A stretch of 64,000 nt of DNA, from the NCBI RefSeq assembly GCF_034044635.1, contig NZ_JAXCLX010000004.1, forward strand, positions 1-64,000, written 5' to 3'. The notes under the pieces are model-generated. The model was not told the origin of the DNA and ran no database searches. It worked only from the letters and a program-made list of their open reading frames with translations. Source of the stretch: Dongia rigui (GTDB taxonomy: Bacteria > Pseudomonadota > Alphaproteobacteria > Dongiales > Dongiaceae). This document shows, in pieces, positions 16,790 through 25,757 of the stretch (position 1 is the stretch's first letter; every line of letters starts with the position of its first letter). A program made the position numbers and the translations under genes.

Positions 16790-18041
16790 TCAGACGAATC
16801 CGGGCCGCGTCCATGTGATTGGCGCGGGCCTTGCGGGCCTTGCCGCGGCGACGCGCCTCGTGCGCGCCGGGCGGCAGGTGACGCTCTATGAGGCGGCAAG
16901 CCAGGCCGGGGGGCGCTGCCGCTCCTATGACGACGCCGAGTTGGGCTGCCGCATCGATAACGGCAACCATTTGATCGTCAGCGGCAATGTCGCGGCAATG
17001 GCGTATATCTCGGAGATCGGTGCCGCCTCGACCTTCGCGTCGGAAGACAAGGCGATCTACCCGTTTGTCGACCTTGCCAGCAACGAGCGCTGGTCGGTGC
17101 GTCCAACCGAAGGCTTGATGCCGTGGTGGCTGCTGGTGCCGAGCCGCCGCACCAAGGGCACGTCGTTGCTGGACTATCTCGACGCCGAGAAACTGGCGCG
17201 GGCCAGCGAGCATGCCGTCGTCACTGACATCGTCGACAAGCGCAAGGTCGCCTTCCGCCGACTGTGGGCACCGCTCTGTGTGGCGGCCCTCAACACGGCG
17301 CCGGAGGAAGCGTCGGCGCAGCTGCTGGGCCGGCTGTTCAAGGATACATTCGGGCAGGGCGGGGCAGCATTGCATCCGCTTTTCCCGCATGTGGGGCTGT
17401 CCGAAAGCCTGGTTGACCCCGCCTTGGCGCAGCTGTCTGCGAAGGGTGCTGAAGTCATGTTCGGTCATCGGCTGCGCAGCTTGACGTTCAGCAATGACGC
17501 GGTGACCCATCTCGATTTCGGCAAGACGGAAGTGACCTTGGCGCCAGGCGACGAGGTGGTACTGGCCGTCACCGCGCCTGTCGCCACGGATCTGCTGCCG
17601 GGGCTTACCGCACCGGATTCCTTCCGCGCCATCGTCAACGCGCATTTCCGCTGGTCAGGTGTCGTGCCGCCGCGGCCCTTCATCGGCGTGATCGGTGGGA
17701 CGGCGGAATGGGTCTTCGTGAAGCCGGGCATTCTCTCCACCACGACGTCTGCCGCCGAGGCGATCATCGACCTCCCGGCCGAGGAACTCGCGGCGCGGCT
17801 GTGGCGCGACGTTGCGGCCGCGTGCGATCTGGGCAACGCAGCCTTGCCAACCTGGCGCGTGGTGAAGGAAAAGCGCGCGACTTTCGCGGCAACCCCAGTG
17901 CAGCTGCGCCGGCGACCAGGCCCCAAGACGTCTTGGTCCAACCTTGTACTGGCGGGGGATTGGACCGATACCGGTTGGCCCTCGACCATCGAGGGCGCCA
18001 TTCAATCCGGCTTCACCGCCGCGGCGGCTCTCGCTGCATGA
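16776..18041 (+). CDS. hpnE: Hydroxysqualene dehydroxylase HpnE
   Basis: A 421-residue FAD-dependent enzyme of the carotenoid desaturase type. The dinucleotide-binding motif VHVIGAGLAGLAAATRLVRA is at residues 12-31, followed by YEAASQAGGRCRSY. The C-terminal FAD motif reads LVLAGDWTDTGWPSTIEGAI. HpnE removes the hydroxyl of hydroxysqualene to give squalene. The start lies inside the end of hpnD, and the stop overlaps the next gene as ATGA. No squalene-hopene cyclase gene (shc/hpnF) follows in this window, so hopene formation must be encoded elsewhere. Confidence 0.93.
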   Translation: MASSDQTNPGRVHVIGAGLAGLAAATRLVRAGRQVTLYEAASQAGGRCRSYDDAELGCRIDNGNHLIVSGNVAAMAYISEIGAASTFASEDKAIYPFVDLASNERWSVRPTEGLMPWWLLVPSRRTKGTSLLDYLDAEKLARASEHAVVTDIVDKRKVAFRRLWAPLCVAALNTAPEEASAQLLGRLFKDTFGQGGAALHPLFPHVGLSESLVDPALAQLSAKGAEVMFGHRLRSLTFSNDAVTHLDFGKTEVTLAPGDEVVLAVTAPVATDLLPGLTAPDSFRAIVNAHFRWSGVVPPRPFIGVIGGTAEWVFVKPGILSTTTSAAEAIIDLPAEELAARLWRDVAAACDLGNAALPTWRVVKEKRATFAATPVQLRRRPGPKTSWSNLVLAGDWTDTGWPSTIEGAIQSGFTAAAALAA

Positions 18042-18817
18042 GCCTGCGACCGCTCTCCCGCCTCTCCCCGGCGGAGCGGGAGGTCGTGGGAAAGATGCTG
18101 AAAGGGGATCCGGTATTGTCGCTCTACTGGGCGGCTGGCATGGAAGATCTGGCGCGCGGCATCGACAACCGTCTTGTTCATCTGGCGCAGGAAGAGGGTG
18201 GCATCATCCTGGGCGCCACTTTCGGCGATCTCTCGGTCTTCTCCTTCTGCGGCAGGCTGGCGGATGCCGACATCGCGCATTGCATTGCCCTTCCGGGCGC
18301 CGTCGAACTGCATGCGCCGGAAGCGGATACTGTGCGCTATGCGACGATTGCCGGCCGACGATTGAAGCAGTCGCGCGGGATGCTGCTGATGGCGTCACCC
18401 ACGACGCATCTCGATGAATTCCCGGTTGATTGTCTGGATTTGCACGCGGCACATGCCAGGGACGTTGCGGCTTTCTATCGCAGCCACTACCCGGAGACCG
18501 TCTTCGATGACTATATGCTGTCCATGCCGTTCGTGGGCGGCTTCGCCAGCGACCAGTTGGTCGCCTGCGCCGGAACCATCGCCGTCTCGCGCGAGCTGCG
18601 TTCTGCGCTTGTCGGGCATTTCGCAACGGCGCCGGATTTTCGCGGGCAGGGCTTTGCCGCGAGGCTTGGCGGCTTGTTGCTGGATCGTCTGGGGCGGCAT
18701 GGCTTCGACCTGGCCTATTTGGCGACGACAACGGAGAATGCCGCCGCCATCAGGACCTATGAAAAGCTCGGTTTTGTGCCCATCGAACGGCTTGTGCAAC
18801 TCGATCTAATGCCCTGA
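18038..18817 (+). CDS. GNAT family N-acetyltransferase coupled to the hpn operon
   Basis: A 259-residue protein. The C-terminal half carries a GNAT fold with the acetyl-CoA loop PDFRGQGFAARLGGLLLDRL and the later segment TENAAAIRTYEKLGFVPIER. The N-terminal half (about 120 residues) matches no domain that I recognise but may be a second, degenerate GNAT repeat. The ATG overlaps the hpnE stop (ATGA), so it is translated with hpnB-E. The substrate is unknown; a link to hopanoid or membrane lipid metabolism is inferred from coupling only. Confidence 0.8.
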   Translation: MSLRPLSRLSPAEREVVGKMLKGDPVLSLYWAAGMEDLARGIDNRLVHLAQEEGGIILGATFGDLSVFSFCGRLADADIAHCIALPGAVELHAPEADTVRYATIAGRRLKQSRGMLLMASPTTHLDEFPVDCLDLHAAHARDVAAFYRSHYPETVFDDYMLSMPFVGGFASDQLVACAGTIAVSRELRSALVGHFATAPDFRGQGFAARLGGLLLDRLGRHGFDLAYLATTTENAAAIRTYEKLGFVPIERLVQLDLMP

Positions 18818-18926
18818 TTTAACGAGGTTATTGGCCAGGCTTCTACCCCATTGGTGATACTTTCAATCGCCCCATGTGGCGCGTATACTCCGGCCGAATT
18901 TGCAACACCAGCAAGGATTTCCCATC

Positions 18927-20414
18927 ATGACCCAAGCCGCTATGAAGGCGCAGAAATTCGTCCTGCCGATCAAAGACCAGGGCCTGTTCCGGCAGCAATG
19001 CTACATCAACGGCCAGTGGGTCGATGCGGATTCGGGCAAGACGATCGAGGTCACCAATCCGGCGACGGGTGAAGTGATCGGCACGGTCCCGCAGATGGGT
19101 GCTGCCGAAACGAAACGCGCCATCGACGCGGCCAATGCCGCCTGGGGTGCCTGGCGCAAAAAGACCGCCAAGGAACGCGCCAATCTGCTGCGCCAGTGGT
19201 TCAACCTGATGATGGCGGCGCAGGAGGATCTGGCGATCATTCTGACCGCGGAACAAGGCAAGCCGCTCGCCGAAGCCAAGGGCGAGATCGCCTATGGCGC
19301 CTCATACATCGAATGGTTCGCCGAGGAAGCCAAGCGCATCTATGGCGACATCATCCCGCCGCACCAGGGCGACAAGCGCATCGTCGTCACCAAGGAGCCG
19401 GTCGGCGTCGTCGCCGCGATCACGCCCTGGAACTTCCCCAACGCGATGGGCACCCGCAAGGCAGCGCCGGCCATGGCCGCGGGCTGCCCGGTGGTCATGA
19501 AGCCCGCGTCGCAGACGCCGTTCTCGACGCTGGCGATTGCCGTGCTGGCGGAGCGCGCCGGCATTCCCGCAGGCGTTCTCAACATCGTGACGGGTTCGGC
19601 GTCGGCTATCGGCGGTGAAATGACCAGTAACCCGATCGTGCGCAAGCTGACCTTCACCGGCTCGACCGAGATCGGCAAGTTGCTGATGCAGCAATGCGCC
19701 GCCACGGTGAAGAAGACCTCGATGGAACTGGGTGGCAATGCGCCGTTCATCGTGTTCGACGATGCCGATCTCGACGCCGCTGTCGAAGGCGCCATGATGT
19801 CCAAGTTCCGCAACACCGGCCAGACCTGCGTTTGCGCCAACCGCATCTATGTGCAGGACGCGGTCTATGATGCTTTCGCCGAGAAGCTGAAGGCGGCGGT
19901 CGCCAAGATGAAGATCGGCGACGGCCTCAAGGGCGAAACGCAGCAGGGTCCGCTCATCGACATGAAGGCGGTGGAGAAGGTCGAGGAACACATTGCCGAT
20001 GCCGTTGGCAAGGGCGCCAAGGTCGCCCTGGGCGGCAAGCGCCACGCGCTGGGTGGCAGCTTCTTCGAGCCCACCATTCTGACCGGGGTCACGTCGCAGA
20101 TGGCGGTGGCCAAGGAAGAAACATTCGGCCCGCTGGCGCCGCTCTTCCGCTTCAAGACGGAAGAAGAGGTGATCAAGATGGCCAACGATACCGAGTTCGG
20201 CCTGGCCTCCTATTTCTACGCCCGTGACCTCGGCCGCGTCTGGCGTGTCGCCGAGGCCGTGGAATACGGCATCGTCGGCATCAACACCGGCATCATCTCC
20301 AGCGAAGTCGCTCCCTTCGGCGGCGTCAAGGAATCGGGCAACGGCCGCGAAGGGTCGAAATACGGCATCGAGGATTATCTCGAGATCAAATACATGTGCA
20401 TGGGCGGCATCTGA
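18927..20414 (+). CDS. gabD: NAD(P)-dependent succinate-semialdehyde dehydrogenase
   Basis: A 495-residue aldehyde dehydrogenase. It has the N-terminal GabD-like CYINGQWVDADSGKTIEV, the catalytic glutamate E267 in MELGGNAPF and the catalytic cysteine C301 in NTGQTCVCANRIYV. The C-terminus FGGVKESGNGREGSKYGIED is typical of succinate/glutarate-semialdehyde dehydrogenases. It oxidises succinate semialdehyde to succinate in 4-aminobutyrate breakdown. The ATG at 18927 has AAGGA nine bases upstream; a start at 18876 would add a basic, non-homologous stretch. No GABA transaminase gene is next to it. A bidirectional terminator follows. Confidence 0.92.
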   Translation: MTQAAMKAQKFVLPIKDQGLFRQQCYINGQWVDADSGKTIEVTNPATGEVIGTVPQMGAAETKRAIDAANAAWGAWRKKTAKERANLLRQWFNLMMAAQEDLAIILTAEQGKPLAEAKGEIAYGASYIEWFAEEAKRIYGDIIPPHQGDKRIVVTKEPVGVVAAITPWNFPNAMGTRKAAPAMAAGCPVVMKPASQTPFSTLAIAVLAERAGIPAGVLNIVTGSASAIGGEMTSNPIVRKLTFTGSTEIGKLLMQQCAATVKKTSMELGGNAPFIVFDDADLDAAVEGAMMSKFRNTGQTCVCANRIYVQDAVYDAFAEKLKAAVAKMKIGDGLKGETQQGPLIDMKAVEKVEEHIADAVGKGAKVALGGKRHALGGSFFEPTILTGVTSQMAVAKEETFGPLAPLFRFKTEEEVIKMANDTEFGLASYFYARDLGRVWRVAEAVEYGIVGINTGIISSEVAPFGGVKESGNGREGSKYGIEDYLEIKYMCMGGI

Positions 20415-20438
20415 CGCCGCATCGGGCTGAAACGAAAA

Positions 20439-20469
20439 CCCCGCCTCAAGCGATTGAGGCGGGGTTTTT
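20439..20469. terminator. Bidirectional terminator between gabD and gltX
   Basis: A perfect 11-bp stem, 20439-20449 paired with 20454-20464, with a GCGA tetraloop, followed by TTTTT on the plus strand and preceded by AAAA, which gives a T run on the minus strand. It lies between the convergent gabD and gltX stops and probably ends both. Confidence 0.93.
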
Positions 20470-20471
20470 CT

Positions 20472-21866
20472 TTACCCGAGCGGGGCGTCTTTCAGCCGCG
20501 CCATCGCCTCGTCCTTGCCGAGGATCTCCATGACCTCGAAGATCGGCGGCGACTGGGTCGAACCGGTGAGTGCCGCCCGCAGGGGCTGCGCCGCAGCACC
20601 GAGCTTCACGCCGTTGCTCTCGGCAAAGGTGCGCGCCTTCTCTTCAAGCGGTGCGGCAGCCCATGTGTCGGCACCGGCATAAGCCTCGATCAGCTTGGGC
20701 ATCAGGCCGACCGTTTCCGGGGCGGAGAGGATCGCCTTCGCCTTGTCAGTAAAGGGCAGGGGACGCGCCTGCAGATAGAACGCCGAATTCTCGGCAAGCT
20801 CCTTGAGGTTCTTGGCGCGACTCTTCAATCCCGGCATGGCGCGGGTCAGTAGGGCGATGCCGCTCGCGTCGCTGGCTTTGCCGAGGCGATCGGCCACGGC
20901 CTTCGCCAATTCGCCGTCATCCGACTGGCGCATGTAATGGCCGTTGAGATTGTCGAGCTTGGCGAAGTCGAAGCGCGAGGGCGAGCGGCCGATACCCGAT
21001 AGCTCGAACCACTCAATCGCCTGCTCGGTCGAGATGATCTCGTCATCGCCATGACCCCAGCCGAGGCGCAGCAGGTAGTTGCGCAAGGCGATCGGCAGAT
21101 AGCCCATGTCGCGATAGGCCTCGACGCCGAGCGCGCCGTGGCGCTTGGAGAGCTTGGCACCGTCCGGCCCGTGAATGAGGGGGATGTGGCTGAAATGCGG
21201 CGCCTCCCAGCCCATCGAGTCATAGATCTGGCGCTGGCGGAAGGTGTTGGTGAGGTGGTCGTCGCCGCGGATCACATGGGTGATGCCCATGTCGTGATCA
21301 TCCACCACCACAGACAGCATATAGGTCGGCGTCCCGTCGGAGCGCAGCAGCACCATATCGTCGAGCTGTTCGTTGGCAACCCGCACTTCCCCCTGCACGC
21401 CGTCGACCACGATGGTCTCGCCAATCTGCGGCGCCTTCAAGCGGATCACGGGCTTCACACCGGCCGGCGCGTCCTTGGGGTCGCGGTCGCGCCAGCGGCC
21501 GTCATACTTCATCGGCTTGCCAGCCGCCTGGGCGGCCTTGCGCATCTCGTCCAGTTCCTCGGGCGAGCAATAGCAGCGGTAAGCCTTGCCGGCCTCCAGC
21601 ATCTGCAACGCTACCTCGGCATGACGCGGTGCGCGGGCGAACTGATAGGTGATGTCGCCATCCCAGCCCAGGCCCAGCCATTTCAGGCCGTCGATGATCG
21701 CCTCGATCGCAGCGTCGGTTGAACGCACCCGGTCGGTGTCCTCGATGCGCAGATGGAAGATGCCCTTGTGGTGGCGTGCATAGAGCCAGTTAAAGAGGGC
21801 CGTGCGGGCGCCACCGATGTGGAGGAAGCCGGTCGGCGAGGGGGCAAAACGGGTAACGACGGTCAT
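20472..21866 (-). CDS. gltX: Glutamate--tRNA ligase
   Basis: A 464-residue class I aminoacyl-tRNA synthetase. The HIGH signature is within [20 protein letters not shown] at the N-terminus, and the KMSKS loop reads [12 protein letters not shown]. The tRNA-binding C-terminal domain is present, so length is normal. It charges tRNA-Glu (and, in bacteria that use GatCAB, often tRNA-Gln as well). ATG 21866 gives [13 protein letters not shown]; a longer frame to 21944 adds 26 residues without family support. It is divergent from comEC. Confidence 0.96.
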   Translation of the reverse strand: MTVVTRFAPSPTGFLHIGGARTALFNWLYARHHKGIFHLRIEDTDRVRSTDAAIEAIIDGLKWLGLGWDGDITYQFARAPRHAEVALQMLEAGKAYRCYCSPEELDEMRKAAQAAGKPMKYDGRWRDRDPKDAPAGVKPVIRLKAPQIGETIVVDGVQGEVRVANEQLDDMVLLRSDGTPTYMLSVVVDDHDMGITHVIRGDDHLTNTFRQRQIYDSMGWEAPHFSHIPLIHGPDGAKLSKRHGALGVEAYRDMGYLPIALRNYLLRLGWGHGDDEIISTEQAIEWFELSGIGRSPSRFDFAKLDNLNGHYMRQSDDGELAKAVADRLGKASDASGIALLTRAMPGLKSRAKNLKELAENSAFYLQARPLPFTDKAKAILSAPETVGLMPKLIEAYAGADTWAAAPLEEKARTFAESNGVKLGAAAQPLRAALTGSTQSPPIFEVMEILGKDEAMARLKDAPLG

Positions 21867-22033
21867 GATGTGGATCCGATGGAGGTGTTGATTTTGGCAG
21901 GGTTCTAACACGAAAAGCGACTGCCCAGGCAATGCTTCCGGCACCGCCCAGTACCGCCCGGGCTAGATCAGGCTACCCAGCCGTGAGGCGATCTGATACG
22001 AGGGATATACAACTTATCGAAGATTAGAAAGCC

Positions 22034-24343
22034 ATGCCCGGCCTGTCCTGGGAACGTATTGAGGAGTTTATCGCCGCACAGCGCCCCAATTGGCCGGGCT
22101 GGGCCGCGGTCGCCCTTGGTGCCGGGATCGCAGTCTATTTTGGCCTGCCGATAGAGCCGGCGCTTTGGGTCGGTCCTTGTTTGATCTTGGCTTCAGTCGC
22201 GTTGGCCGTTCTGGCCCGCCGGCGGCCCCTGGCGCTGATCATCGTCGGGGCGCTACTGACGGGCAGCCTCGGATTTGCTGTTGCCTCTTGGCGCGCCGAT
22301 TGGGTGGGGGCACCCCAGCTCAGTCGGTCCCTCTACCGGGCCGATGTGACCGGGCGGGTGGTTGAGGTCGAGCTTTATCCCGGCAGCCTGCGCGTGACAC
22401 TCGACGGACTCGCGATCTCGACTGCCAAAGACGGCGTTCTCGATGCCGCCATTTTACCGGCGCAGGTCCGGATCAAGCTCGCCAAGGCCAGCGAAGAGAT
22501 CCAGATCGGCGATTGGATCAAGGTCGTGGCCGATCTGCAGCCGCCAGCCCCGCCGGCCATGCCGGGCGCGTTCGACTTTCGACGTCAGGCTTTTTTCGAA
22601 CGACTGGGCGGTGTCGGTTTTTCACTGCAACCGGCGGTGAAGATCGAAGGCGGACAGGCCCATGCCTCTCCCATCGCAGGCCTGCTCGATTGGTTCGATG
22701 CCCTGCGCCTCACTATCGGGCGGCGCATCCAGGCGGAACTGCCGGGCGCCACCGGTGCGATGGCAATGGCGCTGATCGTCGGCAACCAGACGGCCTTGCG
22801 GGCCGATGATGTCCAGGCCATGCGGGATTCGGGCCTTGCGCATCTCACCTCGATCTCCGGGCTTCATATCGGTCTTGCCGCCGGCATCTTTTTTTTCGGC
22901 GTGCGCGCCCTGCTGGCCTTGGTGCCGCCGGTGGCGCTGCGCTTCGATATCAAGAAATGGGCGGCTGTGCTGGCCCTCGGCGGCGCCTTCTTCTACGCAG
23001 GTCTTGCCGGCATGCCGGTGCCTACCGAGCGCGCATTGGTCATGACCGGTGTGTTCTTTTGCGCCATCCTGCTGGACCGCTCGCCGATATCGATGCGGGT
23101 CATCGCTTTTGCGGCCATCGTCGTGCTGCTGCTGGCACCGGAAGCCCTGATCGGTGCCAGCTTCCAGATGTCCTTTGCGGCCGTCCTGGGATTGGTGCGC
23201 GTCTTTGACGGCGGGCGCGCGCAGTTCTCGGCGCTGCGCCGTGTCGGCCGCGACGCGCCGGATTTCTTTGGCCGCGTCATCGGTGTGGCCGAGCGGGGTG
23301 GCGTCTGGCTCGGCACCCTGATGGTGACCAGCCTCATCGCCAGCCTGATGACGGCGCCTTACGCCGCCTATCACTTCAACCGGCTGACCCTCTACGGCAT
23401 CGCCGCCAACATGCTGGCCGTACCGCTGACCGGTTTCTGGATCATGCCGCTGGCTGTCCTGGCCTTGCTGGCGATGCCGTTCGGGTTGGAGCATTGGCCC
23501 CTGGTCGCAATGGGATGGGGCTGTGATGTCATCATCGCCATCGCGCATTGGGTGGCGGATTGGCCCGGGGCGGTCTTTCTCATTCCTGCTATGCCGATTA
23601 TCGGCCTGTTGACCGCGAGCCTGGGTCTCGTCTGGCTCTGCCTTGTCATCGGCCGATGGAAATGGCTGGGCCTCGCCTTGCTCTTGATTGGTTGCCTGTC
23701 GCCGGCGACGCAGCGCCCGCCGGAAATCCTCGCCTTCGCCGGCGGGCAAAGCAGCCGCTTGGTGGCGATTCTGGAGCCGGACGGCCTCTATCACTTCAGC
23801 TCGATACGTTCGGCCAAGATCTCGGCGGAAACCTGGATGCGCCGAAACGCGCAGGAGAAGCGCCTGCCATTTCCACAGCCGCCGCTGCCGGAGATGCCCC
23901 TGAACACGCACCAGGCGCGCATTGACGCGATGCGCGCACCAAAACAGATCGCCGCGGCGGACATGCCAGGCTCTGGCGACTGCACGGCGGATTGGTGCCG
24001 CTTCGACACGCGGATGGGTTATATCGCCGTGGCGCTGACGGAAGCAGGTGCAGGGCCTGCCTGCCTGACGGCGCGGCTCGTCATCAGTCTGGAGCCGATC
24101 GAAGACGGCTGCCGTTCGGCCGAGCGCGTCATCGATTTCTTCGACCTGTGGCGGCATGGAACACATGCCATCACGATCAACGCCGACGGTTCATTCGTGG
24201 TAACGCGCGCTTTCGATACGGGCGAGCGGCCCTGGACCCTGCAACGCTTTGCAAAAACGGCGCAGCCGATGGAGGCCGCGCCGTCTGCAGAAAGCGGGAT
24301 CAGTACTGGCGCATCAGGCCAATCAGACGACCCTGGATCTTGA
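22034..24343 (+). CDS. comEC: ComEC/Rec2-like DNA-uptake channel protein with degenerate C-terminal domain
   Basis: A 769-residue membrane protein. Residues about 20-90 form helices, then comes a DUF4131-like soluble segment (about 100-200) with [19 protein letters not shown]. The competence domain (about 230-560) follows, with [35 protein letters not shown] and several membrane helices. The last 160 residues stand where ComEC proteins carry a metallo-beta-lactamase-like nuclease domain, but no HxHxDH motif is present. ComEC takes up single-stranded DNA in natural transformation. No other competence gene is visible here. Its end overlaps the convergent lexA end by 44 bases. Confidence 0.88.
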   Translation: MPGLSWERIEEFIAAQRPNWPGWAAVALGAGIAVYFGLPIEPALWVGPCLILASVALAVLARRRPLALIIVGALLTGSLGFAVASWRADWVGAPQLSRSLYRADVTGRVVEVELYPGSLRVTLDGLAISTAKDGVLDAAILPAQVRIKLAKASEEIQIGDWIKVVADLQPPAPPAMPGAFDFRRQAFFERLGGVGFSLQPAVKIEGGQAHASPIAGLLDWFDALRLTIGRRIQAELPGATGAMAMALIVGNQTALRADDVQAMRDSGLAHLTSISGLHIGLAAGIFFFGVRALLALVPPVALRFDIKKWAAVLALGGAFFYAGLAGMPVPTERALVMTGVFFCAILLDRSPISMRVIAFAAIVVLLLAPEALIGASFQMSFAAVLGLVRVFDGGRAQFSALRRVGRDAPDFFGRVIGVAERGGVWLGTLMVTSLIASLMTAPYAAYHFNRLTLYGIAANMLAVPLTGFWIMPLAVLALLAMPFGLEHWPLVAMGWGCDVIIAIAHWVADWPGAVFLIPAMPIIGLLTASLGLVWLCLVIGRWKWLGLALLLIGCLSPATQRPPEILAFAGGQSSRLVAILEPDGLYHFSSIRSAKISAETWMRRNAQEKRLPFPQPPLPEMPLNTHQARIDAMRAPKQIAAADMPGSGDCTADWCRFDTRMGYIAVALTEAGAGPACLTARLVISLEPIEDGCRSAERVIDFFDLWRHGTHAITINADGSFVVTRAFDTGERPWTLQRFAKTAQPMEAAPSAESGISTGASGQSDDPGS

Positions 24344-25034
24344 CCCGATCGGGGCCAAAAATCCGCGTCTTGTGATTGGGATTGGCCGGCTCGAGTGCGA
24401 TGGAATCGCCTTTGCGGCGCAGGCGCTTCAGCGTGACTTCATTGTTGTCGACCAGTGCCACGACGATGGTGCCGTTCTCGGCATTCTCGCAGCGCTCGAT
24501 GAGGACGGTGTCGCCCTCATGGATGCCGGCGTCGATCATGGAATCGCCTTCGACAGAGAGCGCATAATGCTCACCACGGCCGAGCATGCCCGCGGGCACG
24601 TCGACGGCATTGCTGTTGTCGCGCAAGGCTTCGATCGGCGTGCCGGCCGCGATCTTGCCATAGAGCGGCAGTTGCACGGTGTGGCCGGCCTGCGCCACGA
24701 CAGCGCCGGGCAGGGTGGGGGTGAAATCGCCTTGAATCACGCTGGGAGTGAAACCGCGGCGCGCGGGTTCGCGATCGGCCGCAGCCGGCGTCGCCGGTGC
24801 TGGCTTGCCGCCCACTTGATCCTCGGCCAGACGCATCACTTCGAGCGCACGGGCCCGATGCGGCAGGCGGCGAATGAAGCCGCGTTCCTCAAGGCCGGTA
24901 ATCAGGCGATGCACGCCCGATTTCGACTTCAGGCCCAGCGCATCCTTCATTTCATCGAACGACGGCGACACGCCGGTCTCGCCGAGGCGGTCCTGGATGA
25001 ACTGCAGCAATTCGCGCTGTTTTCTGGTCAACAT
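24300..25034 (-). CDS. lexA: LexA repressor (SOS regulator)
   Basis: A 244-residue protein. The N-terminal winged helix starts [17 protein letters not shown] and includes [21 protein letters not shown] long linker of about 30 residues leads to the S24 peptidase domain with the scissile Ala130-Gly131 ([10 protein letters not shown]), catalytic Ser165 ([10 protein letters not shown]) and Lys203 ([13 protein letters not shown]). All residues needed for RecA-stimulated self-cleavage are present. A canonical alphaproteobacterial SOS box lies 150 bases upstream, implying autoregulation. The gene is convergent with and overlaps comEC. Confidence 0.97.
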   Translation of the reverse strand: MLTRKQRELLQFIQDRLGETGVSPSFDEMKDALGLKSKSGVHRLITGLEERGFIRRLPHRARALEVMRLAEDQVGGKPAPATPAAADREPARRGFTPSVIQGDFTPTLPGAVVAQAGHTVQLPLYGKIAAGTPIEALRDNSNAVDVPAGMLGRGEHYALSVEGDSMIDAGIHEGDTVLIERCENAENGTIVVALVDNNEVTLKRLRRKGDSIALEPANPNHKTRIFGPDRVKIQGRLIGLMRQY

Positions 25035-25352
25035 GCCCGTACTACCCCCTCAAAAAGGTGCTGCCGAACACCGCCCCCTCGTGGGCATCCGGCTGGTTTC
25101 AACGGGACCGCTTGCTCCTGCGACCGACCAATCTTGGCGCTTAGCCGACATGTTGGGCCGGAACAAACGATCAACAACTACATATGTTCTAGTTTAGTTC
25201 ATGATAAAGTCAAGACCCTACCTGACACTTGGTCAAGATGACGCCGCGGCGCAGCGGGCCCGGTGCAATCCCAAGTTGAGAATCGGCCGGGGTTTTGCGA
25301 GGCTCACCACCGGATCGGCCGAGCCGGCCGCGTCACGAAATGGGGAGCAATG
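25035..25352. other. Divergent intergenic region with lexA control site
   Basis: 318 bases between lexA and a small secreted-protein gene. Besides the SOS box at 25186-25200, a weaker second copy is visible on the minus strand at 25161-25175 (GTTG-N7-GTTC). The part between 25035 and 25160 would be the lexA leader and shows no clear structure. The region 25210-25340 shows nothing beyond the GGGGAG ribosome binding site at 25342-25347. Confidence 0.5.
25186..25200. promoter_or_regulatory. SOS box (LexA operator, GTTC-N7-GTTC)
   Basis: The direct repeat GTTC-TAGTTTA-GTTC is an exact match to the alphaproteobacterial LexA operator, GTTC, seven bases, GTTC. It lies 152 bases upstream of the lexA start codon and also upstream of the divergent gene at 25353. 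Control of lexA by its own product is expected; control of the other gene is possible. Confidence 0.93.
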
Positions 25353-25745
25353 ATGAGTCTTTTCAAAGGTCTGGGTGCCGCCGCGATTGTGTTGGCAGCG
25401 ATAACATGGGGCGGCCAGGCGAAAGCGGATTGCGAAGACCCGAAGAACGCCTTTGACGACGTCTATTGCTACTCCAAGCTCTATATCGAAGCAGATGGCG
25501 ATCTCAACAAGGCCTATGGCGAACTTACGAAGCTGCTCTCCAAAGACGAAAAGGCGACGCTGAAGAAGGGCGAGCTGGCCTGGATGCGGGCGCGCAATGG
25601 CAAATGCAGCAAGCAGGAAGGCGACGACAACTTCGTCGACCTCGATTGCGCCGTCGAAGAAACGCGGCATCGCATCGCCTTCCTCGAAGAACGTACCCAG
25701 GAATGCAAGGCGAGCAAGTGCCAGTCAAGCAAGCTCGGGGATTAA
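25353..25745 (+). CDS. Small secreted protein of the LprI/DUF1311 type
   Basis: A 130-residue protein with a signal peptide (MSLFKGLGAAAIVLAAITWG, then cleavage after about QAKA). The mature part has the pattern of DUF1311, the lysozyme inhibitor LprI N-terminal domain: an early cysteine pair (CEDP and VYCYS), LNKAYGELTKLLSKDEKATL, then LAWMRARNGKC. Homologues are periplasmic or surface proteins, some of which inhibit lysozyme. Two further cysteines near the end suggest another disulfide. ATG 25353 is favoured over 25350 by its spacing from GGGGAG. It ends 12 bases from the convergent moeA stop. Confidence 0.75.
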   Translation: MSLFKGLGAAAIVLAAITWGGQAKADCEDPKNAFDDVYCYSKLYIEADGDLNKAYGELTKLLSKDEKATLKKGELAWMRARNGKCSKQEGDDNFVDLDCAVEETRHRIAFLEERTQECKASKCQSSKLGD

Positions 25746-25757
25746 GGCCCTAACGCT

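Noticed and set aside
22622-24166. Minus-strand frame of 514 codons opposite comEC
   Set aside because: Low-complexity translation rich in Arg, Gln and His; it lies wholly inside comEC.
24249-25241. Plus-strand frame of 330 codons across lexA
   Set aside because: Antisense to a complete LexA with all catalytic residues; no domain is recognisable in the plus-strand frame.
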